Of a DNA stretch of 64,000 bases, positions 35,865-47,629 are shown one piece after another. The DNA lies in assembly GCA_003255025.1 (NCBI GenBank), contig QANY01004052.1, forward strand, positions 1,116,001 through 1,180,000, in the 5' to 3' direction. A model generated the notes under the pieces. It saw nothing but the letters and a program-made list of their open reading frames with translations. It was not told the origin of the DNA and did no database searches. Origin of the DNA: Datisca glomerata. Its lineage: Eukaryota; Streptophyta; Magnoliopsida; Cucurbitales; Datiscaceae. Positions within the stretch are counted from its first letter, which is position 1. Every line of letters begins with the position of its first letter. The position numbers and the translations under genes were made by a program.

Positions 35865-36414
35865 TGTACAGGCAAAATTTCACACGACACGTGGTAAATC
35901 TAGACTAAAGACTCCATCGAAGAGAAGATAGAGCGAGAACCGTATGATCAGCTAGGCGGTCATAAAGAATAAACCAATCAGACGAAAGTACAAAGATTGC
36001 TGATATGACAATCCAAAAAGAAGCTAATCAAGATCATTGAATTTGTCAGATGGTCAAGATTCATTTGATTGTTATTGTTGATATGCTAGAATTCAGGGAA
36101 TATTCTATTGATCCTATTTTTAGAGAAAATTAAATAAATTGTATCAGATTATATGAAGACTTATAAATAGCGGCAAGATGTAACTCCAATCAGGAGACAA
36201 CAACTCTCAACGCTCATTAGCCTTGTAAACCCTTTCTCCATAATGAAATACTATCAAAATCTCCCTGTGGTATTTCTTCCCTTTAAGAATTTTTCACGTA
36301 AATCATGGTGTCATTATTATCTCTCTCGCTCTCTAAATTATTCTCTTGATTTTCATATTATGATGTAAGAAATTCACAACTGATTATTAAAGACGGTGGA
36401 TTTTTTCCTTTACA
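35865..36414 (+). repeat. 3' LTR of the LARD element
   Basis: Starts TGTACAGGCAAAATTTCACA after the purine tract AATGGGGGCCAA and ends CTTTACA. TATA box TTATAAATAG at 36161-36170. Confidence 0.85.
36161..36170 (+). promoter_or_regulatory. TATA box, LARD 3' LTR
   Basis: TTATAAATAG at the place homologous to 31151 in the 5' LTR. Confidence 0.6.
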
Positions 36415-36435
36415 GTAACGTTTGTTACACTAAAT

Positions 36436-37368
36436 CAGGGGCGGCTCAACCCAAGATGAGTCCTGGGCGAAAATATAAAAGTATCATACTCCAAATTTAA
36501 TCTCAAAATTACTCCATGAGATAAAACACTACCAAGAAATTCTTCTTCTTTTTGCTTGTTAGGTACAAAATTATTCAGAAAAATTCTTCTGATAACCTAT
36601 AGAGCTTGCTTGATGATGTAACACGTTCTAGTTTAAAAATTGACAAATATGTTCATTTTGTTAACAATATGTTAGTGTAGTTGTGAAAAACCACCTATAA
36701 CTGATCCAACCCGATCATTTTCTAATCTGAAACATAAACTGAACTCACTTTGTTCAGATTTTGATAATTTGATAAATAAGTCCATTTTATTAAGAATTCA
36801 TTTCTTAGATTTTATTTTTTCCTTTATCTTTTTTCTTATTTACGCAATTTATATATGAATTCATACTCTGTATTAGACATATTAAAAATTAAATTTTCAT
36901 ATAAGCAAATAAATATAAACAATTTATTTTAAAATATTAGCTACCAAACGAGACAGATGAAGAACACTGTCTTATTTTCGATATTTATTTTTACAGAATA
37001 GATTTTTCAAGATAAAAATTAAACTTCAAAAATTTGAAATTGACTAGCCGTCGAGTACTTGAAGAGCCATGAGAGAGATTAAAAAACAAAAGAGATGGAA
37101 AGTGGGCTGGAAAGAATAAATTGACTTTCTTGAATGAGCCAAGAGTTAAACATAGGCTGGTATGTATTTATGGGTTTTTCAAATGAGCTCAAGAGATGAA
37201 AGGGAGCTGAAAAGAATACATGTGTTTTTTAAATGGGCCTGAAGATATGTAAAGAAAGCTGGGGAAAAAATAGACTACGTAAATAAGGGTTTTTCTTTTC
37301 AAATGGGCCCCCAAAAATTGAGGGTCCTAAGCCCAAGCCTACGTTGCCTTAGGCTTGGGTCGACTCTG
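36436..37368. mobile_element. non-autonomous hAT transposon, 8-bp TSD CACTAAAT
   Basis: 933-bp element. The left end is CAGGGGCGGCTCAACCCAAG. The inverse of the right end is CAGAGTCGACCCAAGCCTAA. The shared CAG(G/A)G..CG..CCCAAG is a typical hAT terminus. Perfect 8-bp duplication CACTAAAT lies at 36428-36435 and 37369-37376. No transposase coding sequence. The interior is AT-rich with repeated GAGCC(A/T)AGAG..A and AAATGGGCC motifs near the right end (37060-37330). It sits nine bases beyond the LARD TSD. Confidence 0.9.
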
Positions 37369-37376
37369 CACTAAAT

Positions 37377-37783
37377 TTATGTGATATTGTGATTATAATA
37401 AAATATCGATCACGATATAGATACCTGATTGGGCCCATTCATTGAAACTAGAGAGAGAAGTTTTGAATCCAATAAATAAACCGGGAAGTTGTATCTAAAG
37501 TAGAAAATATGCGGACTTGGTTCTTAGACATTCCTTACAACAAAAGGGAAGTCAAATCTGGACTGTCTAGTGAATCTAGACGGTGCATATCAGCTGCCAA
37601 AAAAGAACAAATTTTAAAGAAAAAATTCATGCAAATCGGTGTGTTGGATCTAGGTCGTCCAGATCTGATCTTATGGTTGAGATTTATCGAATTGTCTCTC
37701 TGTCGTTGGATTCTCAACGGCAGACAAAATTCCAAACATGCTATTTTTTGGGTTTTGATCCCCAACAGAAGGGGTATGATTAG
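37377..37783. other. intergenic DNA
   Basis: Short stretch between the hAT and Mutator-like elements. An open frame from 37509 continues across the Mutator-like boundary into low-complexity sequence and is therefore not taken as a gene. Confidence 0.5.
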
Positions 37784-40394
37784 TGGCTTATTTGTATTAA
37801 TATACCATTTTCAATTTAAGTTAAGAAAAATGTACCCCCCTTTTAAAAATAACTCAGAAATTTGTATCACTGACCCACTAAACCTAATAAAAAAATCTAA
37901 GCAATATTTCTTTCATAATCATTTCAATTCTTTTCCCAACTTCATATCAAATCGAGGAATGTGGCAAACATCAACTTTACTAATTTTGCTTTCCTTTCCC
38001 ACTTCTTCGATCTTCTTCAACAAAGGTTCTCCTTCTCCTTCTCCTTCTTCTTCTCTCGCTTCTTCTCCCGCTCCCGTTTCTTCTCCCGCTCCCGCTCCTC
38101 CTCCTCCTCCTCCTCCTCCTCCTTCTACTCCTTCTTCTTATTTTGTTTGCTACTTCGAGACCCTATATTCATATTATTTATTGAGAGCTTACTTATTCTT
38201 CTTCAGACGAGTGAGGATGGGTCCTTGTCGAGCATGTGGAGATCCCTCTGGACATGCGTCCCTGTTCTTCACCTAATTGAGGATGAAGAGCAGAAATAGA
38301 AAAGCGAGGATGGGTCCCCGTAGCAAGGAGATGAGGAGTTTCCTTACATAGGCTTTGCGCAGATTGTCTCTAGAGTTTTTGCCAAGGAGACTATGTTTAT
38401 CTAATTCGTCCAATTGTTTTTTTTTTTTTCACTTGCTTCTTTTCTTAGTTATCGGATGAGAAATCCATACAATAACTTCCTTTTTTTGTTTTGAAACTTA
38501 TTTTGTCATTTTCGATAATATATATGTACATGTTTGGAAATATGCTTATTTATATTTATTTATGGGATATGTTTATTTATGTTGATTGAAATTCAAGTAA
38601 TTATAAACTGATGAGGAGTTCAAGATTGATTACTGTGTGAATGGTGACAATTTTCTGTGTCTAGATTGCTCATAAACAGGAGACAAAAATGACTACTTGA
38701 AGGGTTCAAGTAGTATTTTTTTTTACTATTTGAACCCTTGAAGTAGTCACATGCTCCCTGTATAAATCACACATGAAATAAATAGACTAGTTGAAGGGTT
38801 CAAGTAGTCATACGATACTACTTGAACCCTTCAAGAAGTTACAAGTTCTCTGTATAAACTGACGACAATAAATAATTTGATTACTTGAAGGGTTCAAGTA
38901 ATGTTTTTTTACTACTAGAACCATTTTAATAGTCATACGCTCTCTGTATAAATCACTGCATGAAATAAAATAACTACTTGAAGGGTTCAAGTAGTCATAA
39001 AATACTATTTGAACCCTTCAAGTAATTACATGCTTTCTGTATAAACTGACGACAACAAATAATTTGACTACTTGAAGGGCTCAGGTAATTTTTTTCTACT
39101 ACTTGAACCATTCAAGTAGTCACACGCTCTGTATAAATCATTGCATGAAATAAAATGACTACTTGAAGGGTCAATTAGTCATAAAATACTATTTGAACCT
39201 TTCAAGTAGTTACATGCTCTCTATATAAACTGATGACAACAAACAATTTGACTACTTGAAGGGTTCAAGTAATATAATTTTACTACTTGAACAAAATGAC
39301 TACTTGAAAGGTTCAAGTAGTAGTTTTAATTCTGAAAGTAAAAAAATTACTTGAAGGGTTCAAGTAGTTGTATTTGACTACTTGAACCATTCAAGTAGTG
39401 ATTTTGATTCTGGAAGTAAAAAAAATATTACTTAAAGGGTTCAAGTAGTTGTATCTGACTACTTGAACCCTTCAAGTAGTGGTCCTGATTCTGTAAGTAA
39501 AAAAAAAATATTACTTGAAGGGTTCAAGTAGTTATATCTGACTACTTGAACCCTTCAAGTAGTGGTTTTGATTCTAGAAGTCAAAAAAAATATTACTTGA
39601 AGGGTTCAAGTAGTTGTAATTGATTAATTTCCCTTCAAGTAATAGATTTGATTCTGAAAGTAAAAAAATTACTTGAAGGGTTCAAGTAGTTGCATCTGAC
39701 TACTTGAACCCTTCAAGTAATTTTTTTACTTACAGAATCAAAATCATTAATTAAAGGGTTCAAGTAGTCAGATACATCTACTTGAACCATTCAAGTAATA
39801 TTTTACTTTTACTTCTAAAATCAAAATCACTACTTGAAAGTCAGATACAACTACTTGAAAGTCAGATACAACTACTTGAACCCTTCAAATATTTTTTTTG
39901 ACTTCCAGAATCAAAATCACTACTTGAAGGGTTTAAGTAGTTTGTTATGAATACTTGTGCATAAAAATAAGAGAAGAATAGGTGTTAGAATAGCTCTCAT
40001 TGAATAATAATAATAATAATAATAATGGGGGGTCTCGCTGAAGAAGAATGGGTCACATTATCTCGAAGAAGAAGAAGAAGAAGAAAGAGGAGGATGTGGA
40101 GGATGACCTTTGTTGAAGATGAAAGAAGAGAGCTAAAATGGTGAAATTGGTATTTGTGTTGATTTAATATTTGCATTGGGAAGATAAGAGAAATAATGAA
40201 AAAAAAAATTGTAAGTGGTGATGTGAAGTTGGTGTGTCAAAGGTATAATATTCTGAGTTTTTCAAACGCGATATATTTTTCCTAACCCAAATTCAAAATG
40301 GTATAGCTTTTCAAATTCAAAAGGGAATAGTTTTTCAAATTCGAAAGGGTATAACATGGACAGTTGACTCAGATGTCAACCGTTCAAATTAGCT
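37784..40394. mobile_element. Mutator-like foldback element, copy 2, with palindrome array
   Basis: The left end GGCTTATTTGTATTAATATA, then CCATTTTCAATTTAAGTTAA, matches the left end of the element at 18661 (TTATTTGGAATTATATACCA...). The inverse of the right side (about 40394 inward) carries ATACCATTTTGAATTTGGGT, TTAGGAAAAATATAT and TCAGAATATTATACC, so the ends are inverted repeats of the same family. Inside each end are TTC/CTC-rich tracts (38030-38130, 40065-40095). The centre (38690-39950) is packed with the same CTACTTGAA / TTCAAGTAG palindromes. No transposase. The outer right boundary is approximate and no clear TSD was found. Confidence 0.7.
38690..39950. repeat. palindromic satellite array, copy 2
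   Basis: More than 25 copies of the palindrome with arms CTACTTGAA and TTCAAGTAG around CCC or GGG. In 38690-39290 they alternate with spacers CTCTGTATAAATCACTGCAT and CTGTATAAACTGACGACAAC in a higher-order unit of about 185 bp. In 39300-39950 the spacer changes to GATTCTGGAAGTAAAAAAA with a unit of about 85 bp. These spacers do not occur in copy 1. Confidence 0.9.
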
Positions 40395-41470
40395 CAATAT
40401 GAAGTTGAAAAAAATTAATGTGAACTTTTTTGCTTTCTCTTTTGAGTTCCTTGATATAACTCAACGATTCATCTTTTTAAGAACATGAAAATACCAATAT
40501 CACTCTCCCCTTAAATTCAATAAATATCCAAATTTTAAATAACTTGAGCAAATAACTTACTATCCTTTTTCAAAACTAAGAACTTATTTAAAACAACATA
40601 AAAAAAACTACATCTTCCAGAACTGAAGTCAAACCTCAAGTCCCACGTTACAGTCATTAAGAATAACAGCAACCCGAGCTAGTTTGTCAGCAGCCTCACT
40701 ACAAACACGGGAAATCAACAACAAATTAGGACAACTAGATATGAAAAACAACATTCTTTTACAACCAAGCTAGTGTTAGACCTTTCACAAGTTTGTATAC
40801 ACTTAATATTAAGCTGAGAACACTTAAAAATGGAGAATTAAAAGAGACTTTGCTGAAGTTGCTATGTTATATATTAGATATATTACAAGACAAAGATAGA
40901 AAGTATGGCCATTGGCCAAGGCCAACTCTTAGAGATTACACTACAGACTGGCAAAATGGCATACCCCATACACATTTCCATATTTGTTGAAGTTAAATCT
41001 AAAAGACCTAAAATTGGAGGACACATGTGTTATTTATTTTTTAGGTCCACTTCCATTTCACTTTCCATGAGAACATCACGAGAGGGGCACCATTTACACC
41101 ATATACCATGTGTTATGTGTACCGCACGGCCATACCCAAACTCAATCAGTACACATCTTTTGAGTATTTATTGGCCAAGTTAAGAAATTGGAACATATTG
41201 AATCAAGTAAATAAATTGTCAGTAGACTTGAGATTATGAGACAATAGATAAATTAATTTAACAGCTGTTACGCGCTTCAATTTTTGTGTAGGCCGTAATA
41301 ATTAGTTCCATATTTAAGTATGGTAGGTGTGGAATTGATAATTGTAAATGCATGGTTTTGTGCCAAACCACTAGCTACTTTGTAGATTTCAACGTATGAT
41401 TTTTTAATTTCAATAGCGAAGTCTAGCAAAAAGCACAATTTTTTCTTAGTGTATACGTGATTTTCACGTG
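40395..41470. other. intergenic DNA, nothing recognised
   Basis: AT-rich sequence with short open frames in several phases and no domain similarity. The last bases before the Tat element are the TSD TTAAT (41471-41475). Confidence 0.5.
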
Positions 41471-41475
41471 TTAAT

Positions 41476-42257
41476 TGAACATGTAAAAAACACTTACTGT
41501 CACGTGAATAAGGGGACCTACATAAGGTCTCACGGAAAGTGATAAAAAGTGAAAGAGTATCAGAAGGGGACCAGCACCTCAAAAACAGGGATCATCACTT
41601 CAAGAACGAGAAAGAGTATCAGAACGGGAGAAAGTGTCTAGTTAACGGGGACCGACGGATAGGGGACCTATGCCTTCAAGAACAGCAAAAGGCTAAGGGG
41701 ACCCACTCCTCCAGAAAAGGATGCTGAGTCTCAGAGAACTGCCCTAAACAGGTAAAACACCAGCTAAACTGTGCAAGAGCGGGAATAAGAGGATCAGAAG
41801 AAGAACTGGAATGGACGAAAGAGATCTGGAACGACGGTCAAGTGGCATGATTGATTAGGTAGCTGAATGATTTGGACGAGATAGGATGGCAGGCCACCAA
41901 TTGGCTACGACTGACTGGCTCGAACAACAAGAAATCACCAAGTGACTACGAGTGATTGATGGTTGAGTGAGACATATGAAAATGACAAGTAAGGAAGGGA
42001 ATGAGGACCATATTTGGCAGGAACATCTCCCCCTTTTTTATTCTTATTACTCTAATGAATTTATGTAAATTAGGAAGCCTATATATGGCCAGTGCATGAA
42101 ACTAAGACATTCAATACAACTCAAACGTAGATAACACATAGCATTTGCCCCTTACAATCTCTTGTTCGTAAACTCTCTCTCATTAATACGCACATAAGTC
42201 TACCCTTATCAATACTTTTCCTTTTAATCATTGATTAGCAGAAAAAATTCGTTCACA
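41476..42257 (+). repeat. 5' LTR of Tat element 1
   Basis: 782 bp, the same length as the solo LTR at 11679-12460. It contains repeated CAAGAACGGGA / ATCATCACTTCAAGAACG-type motifs and TATATATGG near 42070, a possible TATA box. The leader TTTTGGTGCTCTCGTTGAGA follows. Confidence 0.9.
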
Positions 42258-42321
42258 TTTTGGTGCTCTCGTTGAGAGTTGAGAGAAAAACTCAAGAGAC
42301 CTACCCTACAAATCCATAAAC

Positions 42322-43380
42322 ATGCCTAGAACCAGATCCAACACAGCTCTAAATGGAGACAACATGCCCAAAAATGAAGATGAGCACATAGATCAACCAA
42401 CCCCACCACAGGAATACTGCAGACAATCCTAGATGGGATGAATGAGATGAAACGGAGGAACATTGAAGCAATGCACAATGCATGACAGAATGTGCAAAAG
42501 TAGATCAACACACTGCAACAGGAACTCAAGAAAACACGAGCTGAGGTCAGATAGCTGGAGAATGATGACGAACGGGAAAATAACGATGAATAGGAAACCC
42601 ACTCCGGGGTAACCATCGAGACAAAAGGAAAGGGAACCACAAGAATAGTAGAAACATGCGACGGGAAGATGTCCAATCACAAAACCTTGTGAAGGAAGCT
42701 ACAGGAAAGGCTCAGCTATCTTGAGTCATGTCAAAGGAAGCGATAGAAGAACTGTTCAACCAAAAGATGATGGAGATAAAGAATCTCGGGAGTACGGGAA
42801 AAACTAACATTGAATCCTTTATCTAGACTCCACTAGGCCCAGAAGTCAAGGCAGCGCCCGTATCCAAAAACTTCGTTGCTCCCATGTTGAAATGTTACAA
42901 AGGAAAATCTGATCCTGTAGACCATCTTCAATGATTCAGACAAGACATGACGCTATACCAACACGATGACAGTTGGTGTGTAGAATTTTCCCTACCAGTC
43001 TAGACGTGGCGGCTTTGACGTGGACCACTCCTTATGATGCACTCGATCACAAGATTCGCTATTATGTCCTCCGTTTTCATGGAACAATACTCAATGTACC
43101 ACACCATCATGGAAGACTCAGAACACCTAATGACAATCTCTACCAAGGAAGGGGAGTCCCTGCGAGAGTACACTCATTGCTTCAAAGAGGAAATGACCAA
43201 GGCTCAAGAACTATGACGATCGATTCACCAGACTGGCCTTCTGACAAGGTCTGGACCCAAGTCACCATTTTTTGAGGATCTATACAAGGTGAAGGCCCTT
43301 TTTATGGCAGAGGTTTTCCAACGGGTACATGCTTATATTACCTTGGAGGAAGAGAAGAAGAGTATGCGAAGAACGGTGCC
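42322..43380 (+). pseudogene. gag of Tat element 1, broken
   Basis: Starts MPRTRSNTALNGDNMPKNED, then stops. In other frames it continues with FVAPMLKCYKGKSDPVDHLQ, a MEQYSMYHTIMEDSEHLMTI segment, EGESLREYTHCFKEEMTKAQ and VKALFMAEVFQRVHAYITLE. This is the capsid region of plant gypsy elements. Several stops and shifts. The same start (MPRSRSNIALN) is found in Tat element 2 at 52622. Confidence 0.85.
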
Positions 43381-43384
43381 CTCA

Positions 43385-43742
43385 TCATTTCAATACAAGT
43401 TGGCAACTGCTTGTTAATGAGGGTTTTAGTGGACGATGGGAGCGCAGTGAACATTCTATACCGACTGACCGTGGAGAAAATGTCCATGGGAGGTCAAAAG
43501 TAACAAGGATCTTCGCAGCCACTGATCGGTTTCAACAAAGCCATCAGCTACTCGGAAGGAACTCTGACTCTCCCGGTGAGCACGAATCCATTTAACTATA
43601 TGATAGAGTTCATGGTACTAGGAACAACTTCCCCGTACAATGCAATCCTGGGGAGGACCTGGCTCTATAAAATGAAGGCTGTACCCTCAACATTCTACCA
43701 AGTGTTGAAGTACCCGTCACTAGAGGGAGTGAAAACAATATG
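43385..43742 (+). pseudogene. retroviral-type aspartic protease, broken
   Basis: ALIISIQVGNCLLMRVLVDD with the active-site segment DDGSAVNIL, then QPLIGFNKAISYSEGTLTLP and GTTSPYNAILGRTWLYKMKA (the ILGR flap/helix motif), in shifted frames with stops. It would cleave the polyprotein if intact. Confidence 0.85.
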
Positions 43743-44039
43743 AGGTGACCAGGCTGCGGCTGGCATCTGTTCAGTGACCAATTTAAAATCTACAATGAAA
43801 ATGACTATGGAGAAGTCTGAAGGAAAAAGACTCGCAGATCTATAGCAATCACAGGAAAATGGGTAAGACAACCTGAGGTATGACACGAGAGAGGAAACTG
43901 AGCCCATATGTTTGGAAGAAGGGACCCAAAAAATAATCAACGTTGGCGCCCGTCTCGGGAAAAATGAGAAAAAGTAGTTGATATAAATTTCTAAGGGAAA
44001 ACAAAGATATATCTGCAGCATTGGCACATGAGATGCCCG

Positions 44040-44930
44040 ACATTCTGGAAGAGATCATCTGCCGCTGATTGAACATGGATCCCACTATGAAACCTATGAA
44101 ACAAAGGAAGAGAAGCTTCACTCTTGAACGGAATCAAGCGATCAAATAGGAGGTTGAGAAGCTCTTGGTGGTGGATTTTATCAGAGAAGTAAATTACCCT
44201 GAATGGCTAGCTAACGTAGTGATGGTATGAAAGAAGAATAAAAAGTGGAGGATTTGTGACGACTTCACTGACCTAAACAAGGCATGCCCCAAAGATAGAT
44301 CAAATGGTAGACACTACTTCAGAGCAAGAACTTCTCAAATTTATGGATGCTTACTCAGGTTATAATCAAGTGAAAATATTCCAACCTGATAAGGAAAAAA
44401 CCTTTTTAATTACTGATTACGACGTCTATTACTACAAAGTCATGCCTTTTGGTCTAAAGAACGCATGTGCAACCTATCAAAGGCTGGTGAACAAGGTCTT
44501 CCGCGAGTAGATAAAAAAGAATATGGAAGTACATGTTGATGACATGCTGGTCAAAAGTAAGAAGCGGGAAGACCACATTCAGGACCTTAAAAAAAGCATT
44601 CTTTATTCTAAGGTGAAATTCCATGAAGCTGAACATGGAGAAATACACTTTTGGAGTGGCGACAGGAAAGTTCCTTGGACACCTAATTATGCAATGAGGA
44701 ATCGAAGTAAACCTAGACTAGGTGAAGACAATCACAGAAATGAGGTCCCCGCGGAACCTCAAAGAAATCCAAGGGTTAACGGGAAGACTGACTGCCCTAA
44801 ATAGGTTCATCTCCACATCAACGAACAAATGCAAGCCTTTCTTCCAGAGGTTTCGAAAAAACTCTGTGAGCGGCTGAAAGGAAGACTACAAAGAAGCTTT
44901 TGCCAAATTTAAAGAGTACATAATGGCTCC
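44040..44930 (+). pseudogene. reverse transcriptase, broken
   Basis: Fragments in order: EVEKLLVVDFIREVNYPEWL, KKWRICDDFTDLNKACPKD, FMDAYSGYNQVKIFQPDKEK, MPFGLKNACATYQRLVNKVF and the catalytic box VDDMLVKSKKREDHIQDL. The WLANVV, DLNKACPKD and VDDM motifs are those of Ty3/gypsy polymerases. Frames change repeatedly and stops interrupt it. Confidence 0.9.
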
Positions 44931-44959
44931 CTTTACTCTCCAAACCTACTCCCAGCTAG

Positions 44960-46340
44960 CAACTTCTGTTATACGTAGCTGTCTCCACGGGAGCAGTCAT
45001 TTGACTACTCATCAAAGAAGAGGAAAGGAAATAGAAACCTATATACTTCATGAGCAAAAGTCTTATAGTGGCGGAGACAAGATATAAACGAATGGAGAAA
45101 CTAGTACTGGCCATTGTAATTGTGACACAAAAACTAAGACCTTATTTCTAAGCCCACAGCATCGAGGTATTAACTGATTCTCCCATTAAAAGCCTTCTAC
45201 ACTCGAAGGGGGCAATGGGGAGAATAGAAAAATGGTCAATTGAGCTAAGCCAGTACGATATCAGTTACGAGTCTTGAACTTTAATAAAAGGGCAGGCTTT
45301 AATAGATTTCATAGCAGACTTCACTGAAGGAGAAGTTGAATAGGAAACCCACAAAACGGGAGAAGATGGAAGTTAGAAACTCTTTGTTGACGGTGCTTCA
45401 AACAGTAGAAGAGCGGGAGTAGGGGTAGTAGTTCAACCTCCATTCGGAAAAATATTGGAACACTCCATCTTCTTCGAATTCAATGCGTCAAATAATGAAG
45501 TAGAGTATGAAGCACTGATCACGGGAATGTCCCTGCTGCGGGAATATGAGGTGACTAATGGAGAAACTAATACTTACCATTCTAATTGTGACACAAAAAC
45601 TAAGACCTTATTTCTAAGCCCACAGCATCAATGTATTAATCGATTCTCCCATTTTAAGCCTTCTACACTTGAAGGGGGCACGGGGAGAAAAGAAAAATGG
45701 TCAATTGAGCTAAGCCAGTACGACATCAGTTACGAGTCTTGAACTTTAATAAAAGGGCAGGCGTTAATAGATTTAATAGCAGACTTCACTGAAGGAGAAG
45801 TCGAACAGGAAACCCACAAAATGGGAGAAAATGGAACTTGGAAACTCTTTGTTGACGGTGCTTCAAACAGTAGAGGAGCAGGAGTAGGGGTAGTAGTTCA
45901 ATCTCCATTCGGAGAAATATTGGAACACTCCATCTTCTTCGAATTCAATGCGTCAAATAATGAAGTAGAGTATGAAGCACTGATCATAGGAATGTCCCTG
46001 CTACGGGAATATGATGTGACTAATGTTAAAATTTTTCTTGTTTCCATGTTTATTGCTAAACAAGTCACAGGGGAATATGTAGCAAAAGATGAACGGATGG
46101 TGAATTATTTACAACGGGTAAAGGATTTTCTCAGCACGATAAAAGAATATGAGATCCAACAAATTCCAAGAATTGAGAATGGGCATGCTGATGCCTTGGT
46201 AAATTTGGGATCTTCAATACGCTTCCCCTACAAAAGGAACATCCCCATAGAAATTTTAAAGAAGTCAAGCATCTCGCTCCTGTGGAGTAACGTGGCTGAT
46301 GTAGTAGTTGAAAGAGAACTAGTTGGCAAGACGATATAAT
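44960..46340 (+). pseudogene. RNase H plus archaeal-type RNase H, with a 466-bp internal duplication
   Basis: First RNase H: MEKLVLAIVIVTQKLRPYF, VLTDSPIKSLLHSKGAMGRI, EKWSIELSQYDISYES. Then IKGQALIDFIADFTEGEVE leads into the second, archaeal-type RNase H, KLFVDGASNSRGAGVGVVVQ...FEFNASNNEVEYEALIIGMS, ending IPRIENGHADALVNLGSSI. The catalytic D of FVDGA and the E of NNEVEYEAL are present. The segment from the end of the first RNase H to the start of the second occurs twice in tandem (45095-45560, 45561-46025). The second copy leads into a 172-codon open frame at 45821-46339. Confidence 0.88.
45095..46025 (+). repeat. 466-bp tandem duplication in the RNase H region
   Basis: Copy 1 is 45095-45560 and copy 2 is 45561-46025, over 90% alike by eye. 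Both begin GAGAAACTA and end GTGACTAATG. AATG precedes both copies and also ends the second, so a 4-bp microhomology may have guided unequal exchange or slippage. Copy 2 carries small losses near its start (TACTTACC for TACTGGCC). Confidence 0.9.
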
Positions 46341-46379
46341 CCGCCTACTTGAAGAAAAATGATTCCTAAAGAAAAACTA

Positions 46380-47300
46380 CTTGCCAAAAAGGTGCAACAA
46401 CGGGGTGGCAGGTATACAATGATTAACAGGGTATTATATAAGAAAAAGTTTGCAGGACCGTACCTGAAGTGTCTATAAGAAAAGGAGGCCCAATATGTGT
46501 TAGTCGAAATTCACGAGGGCACATACGGAATACACACTGAGGGCAGATCACTAGCCCATAAAGTCATTAATGAAGGTTAGTACTGGCCCCGAATGCAACT
46601 GGATGCCAAACAATATGCGAAAAGGTGTGACAAGTGTTAGCGTTTCACACCCGTAGCAAAGATGGCCCCCGTAGAACTCAAAACTGTGGCTAGTCCTTGG
46701 CCGTTCATGCAGTGGGCCTTGGAAATTATTGAGTCACTCCCCATGACACCTGCCCATAAGTGTTTTTATTGGTAGCAACAGATTATTTTACTAAGTGGAT
46801 TGAGGCTGGAGCCTTTTCCAGAATCCGTGAGGAAAAAGTAAAATGGTTCTGATGGAAAAACTTGGTGTATAGGTACATGATCCCCCAGATCTTGGTATTT
46901 GACAATGAACTTTAGTTGACCGAAAACTTAGTAAAAACATTTTATGAAGATCTGAAGACCATGAATCACTTCTCCACACCTTACTACCCACAGGGGAGTG
47001 GGCAAGCAAAAAGATCAAGCCAGGTCATACTTGACAACCTGGCGAAATGGATGGTATCCACCAAAGGAAAATGGATGGAAGACCTACCCGCATTCTTATG
47101 GGCATACATAATGACCCCGAGAGAGAAAATAGGAAAAACCCCATTCGCATTAGCATACAGAGCATAAGAAATCATTCCCGTAGAAATTGAAGCCCTACCA
47201 TCAGATCCAAGCTAAATGAACAACAAAATGGAGAACTCCTAAGAAATAGTCTTGATGAACTAGAGGGAAGAAGGGAAGTGGCCTTGATCAGAAAAGGAGA
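46380..47300 (+). pseudogene. integrase, broken
   Basis: Fragments: VQQRGGRYTMINRVLYKK; a zinc-binding H..H..C..C region (EIHEGTYGIHTEGRSLAHKV ... KRCDKC); PVELKTVASPWPFMQWALEI; then NHFSTPYYPQGSGQAKRSSQ, LDNLAKWMVSTKGKWMEDLP and TPREKIGKTPFALAYRA. The STPYYPQGSGQAE-type motif and TPF.LAYG-type ending are typical. Stops interrupt both domains. Confidence 0.88.
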
Positions 47301-47629
47301 TATTATTTCTAGAAAAAGGTGAGAAGCGGTAATTCCAAATAGGAGACCTGGTCCTCAGAAAAATCTTCCAAATGGAAGGGAAGCTCGGGCCAACCTGGGA
47401 GGGACCATACATCATCAGCAAAATAGGAGGAAGTGGCTATTACCACTTGGAAATGGAAGAGGGAACGAAATTGTAGAAACTATGGAACACGATTCATCTG
47501 AAAAAATATTTTGCGTAAATAATGTAAGAAAATCCGTTATAATGAGACATTTTTCCCATGGTTTTTTTCACAAGGGTTTTCCATGAAAAAATAGTGGCGC
47601 AGTATTATATCCTCAGCTGAATCACTACT

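Larger units (their letters stand above)
30860..36414 (+). mobile_element. LARD-type non-autonomous LTR retrotransposon, TSD GTAAC
   Basis: LTRs at 30860-31395 and 35865-36414 (536 and 550 bp) share most of their sequence, including ATAGAGCGAGAA, CCAATCAGACGAAA, TATA boxes and a common end TTTACA. The 5-bp duplication GTAAC is at 30855-30859 and 36415-36419. The right LTR (TGTACAGG) is preceded by a polypurine-like AATGGGGGCCAA. The first base or two of the left LTR have changed. The 4.5-kb interior has no gag or pol similarity. It is built from several tandem arrays (32930-33200, 33480-34060, 34190-34400, 35130-35370). The leader after the left LTR, TTTGGTGCTTTTCAGTGAGA then GAGAGAAAAACTCAAGA, matches the leader of the Tat elements in this window. 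Their proteins probably mobilised it. Confidence 0.85.

Noticed and set aside
37509..38276. 255-codon open frame with Ser/Pro-rich part
   Set aside because: It crosses the boundary of the Mutator-like element into CTC/TTC low-complexity DNA.
39300..39950. Palindromic repeats with near-regular spacing, CRISPR-like at first sight
   Set aside because: Spacers are themselves repeated, and the array belongs to a TIR transposon.
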